A stretch of 64,000 nt of DNA from Flaveria trinervia (taxonomy: Eukaryota > Streptophyta > Magnoliopsida > Asterales > Asteraceae): NCBI GenBank assembly GCA_025506515.1, contig CM046443.1, forward strand, positions 39,582,928 through 39,646,927, written 5' to 3'. Position numbers and translations under genes: made by a program. The notes beneath the pieces were generated by a model that saw nothing but the letters and a program-made list of their open reading frames with translations, ran no database searches and was not told the origin of the DNA. Below, in pieces: positions 56,913 through 64,000 of the stretch. Every line of letters starts with the position of its first letter. Within the stretch, counting starts at the first letter, position 1.

Positions 56913-59830
56913 ATGACTACCTTCCAATGATCCTCACAATACTGGTTCCTCAACCAAACCTCCGACTTGGTTAGGAATGAGTATAACATATGGTAACGAC
57001 GAATGCTCCATCACCTGTCTCTAACAGTTCAGGTTGGGGACATCAGTGGTGCATGGTCCACACAAGCCTATGGTGAATAACCCAGAAACCAATCAAATGG
57101 TTCCGAAGAGGAAGGAGCAATACTCAGATGAGGATAAGAAATTGTTTGAAATTGATGCAAAAGCCCGTGGAATTCTGGCCATGGCATTGCCCAATGAAAT
57201 CTATTCTGGGCTAATGCATTATGAAACTGCCCATGACCTCTGGAATGCCTTGAAAGAACAATTTGGAGGAACAGATCAGGTTTTGGCAAAAATAGAGAAA
57301 TCCTTGCCCAACAATATGAGACATTCTCTCATAGGAAGGGTGAGACACTGACTCAACATTTGAGCGGTTCTCTTGTTTGATCTCTGAATTAAAAATGGTC
57401 AAACATGAGTACACAAACAGCCAGATGAATAACAGATTTCTCAGATCACTTCCTGGGAGATGGGACACATATACTATTGTCCTACGCTCCAGTGCAAATT
57501 TGGACAAACTATCTCTCACCCAACTCCATGGGAAATTACTCACATTTGAGAGAGAGATAGAACAGAAACGAAAACTGTCATCATCTGGAAAGCTCACTGA
57601 TGATTTTGTACCAGGAAACACTGCCTTGGTAAGTCATGAGTCAGAGTATGCAAGATCAGAATGCCAATATGATGAGCATATTGATTTCACCTCAAACAAC
57701 TCTAATCATGCCTTGTGAGTGTTGATTGTCATTCTGGTAATAATAGTGACAATCTATGCTTTTAATGGATGATTTGAAGGGCATTGCTGATGATGATTTA
57801 GAAGAGATGGATATTATGAGCCAAATGCCTTGATCAATATCAGATCTCAGAAATTCTACAAGAGAACTAGCAGAAAATTTCCTGGACTCTCTCACAAAAC
57901 CAAAGTCGGTTTTGACAAGAGCAAGTTGAAGTGTCACAAATGCCACAGGCTGGACACTTTGCAAGAGAGTGTAGATCAACTGGATCTAACACTTCTGCAC
58001 CCTTTTTGACTTTTCCAAATAACAATCCAATTCAAAGGGCAACACTCTGCTGGTTCTAGTCATTCATCACACCCTCAATCTCCTGCATATTTGTTCCTCA
58101 GGGTCAAATGACATATCCTTATCCCTGCTATTATATGCCACAGTCAAATCAAGTTCAAGCTCCTATTGTACCACAATCTCATGCATCACCAGAACCTCAA
58201 CCATCTCCATCTCAACAACCTCATCACAGCTTCTTCACACCTGGAGTTGTTGACTAGAGTAGCTTACCTGATAACTTGTCTGGTCACACTGAGCAACATC
58301 CTGTCAATTCTGGTCATCATTCTCAACCACAATCTCCTGCATATTTTGTTCCTCAGGGTCCAATGCCATATCCTTACCTTGTTATTACATGCCACAAACC
58401 AGTCAGGTTCAAGCACCACATTGCTCAACAACCACATGCTCTTCCTGAGCCTCAACCATCTCAATCTCATCAACCTCCTCAACCTCAAAACAACACGCTT
58501 CTTCACCCCTGGAGTTGTTGACTGGAGCAGTTTACTAGATGACATGTCGGTCATGAACAACTGCTCACAGGTGCTGGTCACCATGGTGGTGACAGTCTTT
58601 TTGGGAATCTGGCACTTATGGCTTGGAGTCTGCAGATGGATCATCCTCAAATGCCTCTTCATCACAAGTATCACAGGTATCCTCTGAGGCTAAGGCCAAA
58701 TTATGTTCTAAATTATGCATAGCAGCATTTGCCTTTATTAGAGAAGCAAATGTAGCTTTAATTAATAAGAACATAGAGCTAGCAAAGATCATTTCCAAAA
58801 GAAAAGCTGAGTTTGAGTCTACACTTAAAGAGAAAAAGATGAGATTTATAAACTTAAATGCCAATCACTGATGATAAGGCTAGGGAAGAGGTACTTTTAG
58901 AAAAAAGTACAAGACCTCAAAGAAACCCTTGCAGTCACCCAAGTAGAGTGTGATCGATGGGTACAATCATGCAAAGGTTTTGAAATGCTTCTTAGTAAGC
59001 AATCAGCTTCCAATTTGAAGTTTGGCATTGGTTATAATCACATGCTCCTCCTACAGATTTTGCTGAAGAGCAGAAGTGATATCTAATGGAGAAAGCAATA
59101 ACCAATCCACCTCATCATGTGATTCACTTTCTAATAGAGCACCATTAGAAGTTGAAGTTAGTATTATTCCTCATTGAACCTATCAGTGATCTTGATGGTT
59201 CAAATACTGACACTCACATGATCAAAGAGTTGATCAACTCAGGAGTTATTTCTGGAAGTCCTGAAAGGACTGGAGAGCAAGATTTAACACCTGAAGTTCA
59301 AACTACAACTACTGTCAGCACTGAAGAGAAGAAAACTATCAGTAGAAAGGGTTTGAAGACTACTAAAAAGGAAGTCAAGAAAGCAAATAGTGCTTCCAAA
59401 GTACTAAAGAACAAGTCTTCAGTAGTTTCATTCTCTTTAGTTGATGATCAACATAAGATGAAGAAGAAACCATGTGAAATATGTGGTTTGTTCAATCATC
59501 TTACAGATGATTGTTGGTACAAAAGAGGATCCAAACTCAAACATAAAGAGGAAATTAAAGAGAAAATGGTTAAAATGAAAACTGAGTTTGAAGCCACATT
59601 TGTACCAGCAACATCAAATCCTGTAACCCTTAAGTCCAAAAAAGAAATCCAAATAGGAAAGGGTTTTAAACAGGTAACAGCTGAGATTGCTCAAAAGAAG
59701 AAGGTGCAACATAGGAACTTAGCAAACTCCAATGCCAATGTGTCTGAAGAGCTGAAAGCTTTATCACAAAATCAGACTCAGCTGGTTATTATGGTTCAAC
59801 ATCTATTGGGAAGAGTAACCAATTAGATGT
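56913..59830 (+). pseudogene. gag: E6 Gag with internal duplication, many frameshifts
   Basis: ATG at 56913, quickly out of frame. Readable parts: 57034-57351 (KPMVNNPETNQMVPKRKEQY; FEIDAKARGILAMALP), 57377-57718 (FLRSLPGRWDTYTIVLR), and a first knuckle CHKCHR near 57931 that loses frame before GHFAREC. A duplicated Pro/Gln-rich segment (58040-58547), a coiled coil (58623-58990) and the second knuckle CEICGLFNHLTDDC near 59470 follow, the last in the long frame 59152-59826. VQTTTTVST lies where E3 has its LC8-like tetrapeptide. Confidence 0.88.
58040..58547 (+). repeat. About 254-bp tandem duplication in E6 gag
   Basis: Copies start at 58040 and 58294. Both run from a CAACA...TCTGGT/TTCTAGT stretch through CAATCTCCTGCATATTT, CCTCAGGGTC and the CACCTGGAGTTGTTGACT end. 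E3 and E4 have one copy. The copies differ at many sites, so the duplication is not very recent. Confidence 0.8.
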
Positions 59831-59999
59831 TCCTATGTTGAAACCACAGAAAAAGGAGGTCCAAGCCAAGGATTCCTCTTCTTCACCATCTTCTTCCTCT
59901 CAGGCTGTTGTTTCCAACAAACTTGTTAGTTTACCATCTGTTGATGAGAACAGCCCAAAACCAGGAAAGGGTTCGCGGTCTCAAAATCTAACTAATTTG

Positions 60000-61640
60000 T
60001 GTGTTTTGCAGGGTTCTTCAAAATGCCACAGAGGCATCTGGTATGTAGACAGTGGAGGATCCATGCATATGACAAGAAACATATCACTTCTTGATGACTA
60101 CTCTCAAGGAAGGAAGTGGTTTGTGTCATTGGCAATGATGCAAAGGGTTACATCATCGACAAAGGCTTTGTTTCCAATGGGGAAATAAAGTTTGATGATG
60201 TTAACCATGTGGAAAATCTCAAGTACAACCTCTTGAGTGTCAGTCAAATGTGTGACAAAGGCCATGTTGCTCCTTTCACAAGTCAGAACTATCAGATTCT
60301 GTCATCCAAAGTTCTAAGTTTGATTGATAAGGTGTTGGATGAATACACTCTCTAAAGGCAACAGGACAGGAAGAGTGTATGCCTTAGATCTTTCCAAGAA
60401 AATAGATCTCAAAGGCCATCCTTGCCTATTTTCCAAGGCTTCCCCTCAAGAATTACTCTATGGCATAGAAGGCTGGGTCATGTTAATCTCAAAAACACGA
60501 ATCAGCTGACAAACCATGGTTTAGTAAGGGGACTGCCTATGAAGGAGTTCGAATGTGAAGATAACTGCACTGCTTGTTTAAAATGAAAACAGCACAAAGC
60601 TTCATTTCCCTCCATAGAAGAACCTAAGTCCACTGCCTACCTACAGCTTCTTCACATGGATCTCTTTGGTCCTGTGAGAGTGATGAGTATGGCTAAAGAA
60701 GAATACTATCTGGTAATTGTGGATGATTACTCCAGATTTGTATGGACTTTCTTCTTGCATTCAAAGGATGAGGCAGCTCAGAAGATTATCAACTTTGTGT
60801 TGTATGTTGAGAAGCAGGTTCCCTCTCCGTCAAGTGTATTAGAAGTGATAATGGAACAGAATTCAGAAACAATACACTTGATGAGTTCTACCTCTCAAAG
60901 GGAATCAAGAGGCAGTTTTGCATTCCAAGAACTCCTTAACAAAATGGAGTAGTGGAGAGAAAGAACAGGACCCTTATTGAAGCTGCAAGGTCCATGTTGG
61001 CTGATTCTGGACTGCCATGCCTTTTGGGCTGAAGCTGTCAATACAGCTTGCTATGTACAGAATAGAGTTCTAGTAAATCAGAGTTGATGAAGACTCCATA
61101 TGAAGTTCTTCATCATTTGCCCCTCTAGTTTTCATTCTTCAGAGCTTTTGGGTGTCCTTGTTTCATTCTCAACACACGGGATCAACTCCAAAATTTGATC
61201 CTAGGTGGATGCAGGTACTTTGTTGTTATTCATCAACTTGCAAAGCATACAGAGTCTTCAACTGTAGAACAAAGATGGTTGAAGAGACTCTACATGTTAA
61301 GTTTAATGAATCTCCAAAGGATAAGATTCCACAAAGCCCTGTGGAGCTATTTGATTTGGACATACTGCAATATGTTCCTTATCAAACTCTGCTGTTGCTC
61401 CTATCAACAGTTCACCACCTGGTGGTACTGCTGGTGCTGATGATGATGATGATAGCAGTACTCACCTCTTCAGGTTTAGTGACCAACTGCCTGTGTCCTC
61501 TAAACCTGATGCTCCTTGTAGCTTCAGTAGCTTCATCCACAACAACTGCTCTTGAGATTTCTGCATCTTCAACTTCATTTGAGGCCACCATCTACATGGT
61601 TTCAAGAGTCTACATCAACATCTATTGCTGCTGAAGGTTC
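60000..61640 (+). pseudogene. pol: E6 protease and integrase
   Basis: Protease IWYVDSGGSMHMT near 60040. Pre-integrase domain split over three frames (60116-60509) with the histidines in a broken stretch near 60460 and NCTACLK near 60560, followed by a TGA at about 60584. Core: HMDLFGPV (60650), SDNGTEF in a shifted frame near 60850, NGVVERKN near 60945, where TAA replaces the Glu codon just before. C-terminal part FGCPCF near 61150. One-base losses occur about every 100-200 bases here. Confidence 0.88.
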
Positions 61641-63290
61641 TACAAACACTTGCACTGATCTCATTGTTTATCCAGAGCTGAAGAATCACCCAATGTCTCA
61701 AATCATTGGTGATATCAATGCTGGAGTTTCAACCAGAGTCAATTGTCCAGTTTCTGCTTCTATGCTCTCTTCATCAGTCAGCTAGAGCCAAAGAATTATC
61801 ATGTTGCACTTAGAGACAATGGCTGGGTTGAAGCAATGCAGCTTGAGCTTCTTCAGTTCAAAAAGCAGCAAGTGTGGGAGCTTGTTCCTCTTCCCCCAGG
61901 TAAGTGTGCAATAGCACTAAATGGGACTTTAGGAATAAAAGATGAAAATGGGCTTATTGTTAAGAAGAAGGCCAGACTGGTTGTTCAGGGTTTGCACAAG
62001 AAGAAGGTATTGATATGATGAAACCTTTCCCCTGTAGCCAGACTGGAGGCAATTAGATTGTTCTTAGCCTATGCTGCACTCCACAATCTTAAGGTTTTCA
62101 ATGGATGTTAAAAGTGCATTTTTATATGGTAAAATAAAAGAAGAAGTTTATGTGTGTCAACCACCAGGCTTTGAGGATAATAAACACCCAGAATGGGTAT
62201 ACAAGCTTGATAAGGCTCTTTATGGGTTGAAACAAGCTCCTAGAGCCTGGTATGAGACATTATCTAACTTTCTTCTGCAAATAATTTCACTAGAGGCTCC
62301 ATAGATAAAACTTTTTTATTAAGAAGGGGATCAGCATAAGCTACTTGTTCAATTTATGTTGATGATATTATATTTGCATCCTCTGATCCCCAGTTGTGTG
62401 ATGATTTTACAAAATTAATGCAAATGAAGTTTGAAATGAGTGCAATGGGAGAATTACAGTTCTTTCTAGGCTTGCAAATCAAACAAAAAGCTGATGGCAC
62501 CTTTATTCATCAGTCCAAATATACAAATATCTTTTAAATAAGTTTGATTTACAAAACTGTAAGCCCTGTTCTACTCCCATGTGCAACACCACACAATTGG
62601 ATGTTGATGAGAAAGGTAAAGTTGTTGATGAAATGCTTTACAGATGTATGATTGGGTCCTTGATGTATTTAACAGCTTCTAGACCAGATATTAGTTTGCT
62701 ACATGTGTTTGTGCTAGATTTAGGCTGCACCTAAAGAGTCTCGTCTGATGCAGTCAAGAGGATCTTTAGATATTTGCAAGGTACACAATCTCTGGTTATG
62801 GTATTCCACTGGGCACTCTTGCAAATTAGTTGCTTTCTCTGATAGTGACTATGCAGGGTGTAAGTTGACCAGGAAATCAACTTCTGGTGGATGTCAATTC
62901 CTAGGCAACTGTTTGATTTCTTGGCAGAGTAAGAAACAAACATCTGTTGCTACATCCAATGCTGAAGCCGAGTACATTGCTGCTGCAAGTTGTACATCCC
63001 AAGTACTCTGGCTTCAAAATCAACGTTTGGATTATGGCATTACAGAGACTAAGACTCTGTTATTAATGGATAGTGCTTCAGCTCTTTGCATTGTCAAAAT
63101 CCAGTCTAGCACTCTAGGACCAACATATAGAAATAGACATCATTTTATAAGAGATTGTTTTGAAAAGGGTCTAGTTAATCCTATGTTTGTGCCTAGTGCT
63201 GATGAGCTTGCAGACATTTTTACTAAGCCTTTGGATAGTTCAACTTTCCACAACCTGGTGTTAAGGCTTGGTATGCTGCAGCTAGAATAA
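61641..63290 (+). pseudogene. pol: E6 reverse transcriptase and RNase H
   Basis: Frame 61743-62018 (LRDNGWVEAMQLELLQFKKQQVWELV) then shifts. DVKSAFLYGKIKEEVYVCQPPGFED and LYGLKQAPRAWYE are in 62071-62304. The VDDIIFAS region is near 62360, the connection near 62650, and RNase H in 62748-63290 carries SDSDYAGCK, AEAEYIAAASC and DSASALCIVK, ending LGMLQLE at TAA 63288-63290. All key motifs can be found but in five or more frames. Confidence 0.9.
61897..61905 (+). promoter_or_regulatory. Candidate 5' splice site in E6 RT
   Basis: CAG/GTAAGT with intron from 61900, same place as in E4. Confidence 0.35.
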
Positions 63291-64000
63291 GTGACAACTC
63301 CTGATGATCTCAGTAATAAGTACTGATATCTTTGGTAACCATGTCACATATAAGTACTGATGAGTTCTTTTACCCTCAGTAGTTTTATAACTACTGAAGG
63401 CTAATGCCTCACAAGTACTGAGTACTTTTATCTGTTCTAAACTACTGAATAGTTAGAACTACTGATGTAGTTACAACTACTGAAATCAGTAAAACAGATA
63501 AGTACTGACGTCCTATGAAACACCTGAAAGCAGATGAAAAGTCTGATGAGTAAGTGTTGAGGACAGTATGAAACAGCTGAAAGCTAAGAATTGAGGAAAA
63601 CAGCTGATGTAATTTCTCTTCAGTTGTTTCTACAACTGCTGTTTCTAAACAACTGAAGCAAGACCACAGTCTTTAGTAGTTTCACAACTATTGATAACTA
63701 ATACCAAGCCTTCAGTTGTTTACAACAACTGATGGCAAAACCACTGTCTTTAGTAGTTTCACAACTACTGATGACAAACCACCCAGTCCTCAGTTGTTTA
63801 CATCATACGAAGTCAAAACCACTACTTCAGTAGTTTCATAACTACTGATGGTTAACACCAAGACTTCAGCTGTGTCAACGTCTGATGGTCAAACCAAGTC
63901 TTAAGTTGTTTTATAACAACTGATGACAACACCACCATTGTGAGTCGTTTTAAACCACTGAGGTTAATACCACGTCATGAGTAGTTTCAAACAGCTGGAC
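63291..64000 (+). repeat. E6 post-pol spacer with ACTACTGA motifs
   Basis: Non-coding; same layout as 34884-35630 in E4, with alternating AACTACTGATG and GTCTTTAGTAGTTT/CTTCAGTTGTTT units. The extra-gene start expected next is beyond the window. Confidence 0.85.

Larger units (their letters stand above)
55775..64000 (+). mobile_element. E6: Sirevirus-like Ty1/copia element, family II, 3' end outside window
   Basis: 5' LTR 55775-56704, primer site, gag, protease, integrase, RT, RNase H (to 63290) and the start of the spacer. The extra gene and 3' LTR lie beyond base 64000. It interrupts E5 in the integrase gene. Pol resembles E4 more than E3. It has the highest density of one-base losses in the window. 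Confidence 0.93.

Overview
This is plant nuclear DNA made almost entirely of nested LTR retrotransposons. I see no host protein gene, rRNA, tRNA gene or CRISPR array. Nearly all elements are Ty1/copia of the Sirevirus (SIRE/Maximus-like) type. They have two CCHC zinc knuckles in a long coiled-coil Gag, a DSG protease, a D-D-E integrase, a YVDD reverse transcriptase, an RNase H, an initiator-tRNA-Met-type primer site (TGGTATCAGAGC) and AGGGGGAG-type polypurine tracts. Each also carries an extra gene downstream of pol. That extra gene resembles a family I remember mostly from Asteraceae, so an asterid eudicot is my best, unverified, guess. Layout: (1) E1, minus strand, 1-11236, lacks its 3' end at the window edge. 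(2) E2, an old plus-strand relic (about 11242-16305, resuming at 43488-44113), is mostly an extra-gene pseudogene. (3) E3, plus, 16306-43482, inserted into E2 with an ATAGA target duplication. (4) E4, plus, 27774-40134, lies inside E3's extra gene and is preceded by a partial second E4 copy (26107-27773) that shares its LTR. (5) A solo LTR (41502-42425) sits in E3's tail. (6) At 44114-46270 are an inverted LTR fragment and a decayed Ty3/gypsy relic. (7) E5, minus, 46277-55774, same family as E1, is cut in its integrase by E6. (8) E6, plus, 55775 to the window end. E1 and E5 form family I; E3, E4 and E6 form family II. How the parts work: LTR promoters (TATA boxes, with TGACGTCA-type bZIP sites in family II) would drive a gag-pol RNA, primed by tRNA-iMet at the PBS and by the polypurine tract for the second strand. 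The extra gene lies 0.6 to 2.6 kb beyond pol. In every copy whose start is visible, a splice-acceptor-like signal lies just upstream of its ATG, which suggests expression from a spliced, env-like RNA. The non-coding parts are packed with short palindromic motifs whose core differs between families. Coding decay has two styles: E2 and E3 carry mostly substitution stops in an otherwise kept frame, while E1, E4, E5 and E6 carry many single-base losses in base runs, which may partly be assembly error in young high-copy repeats.
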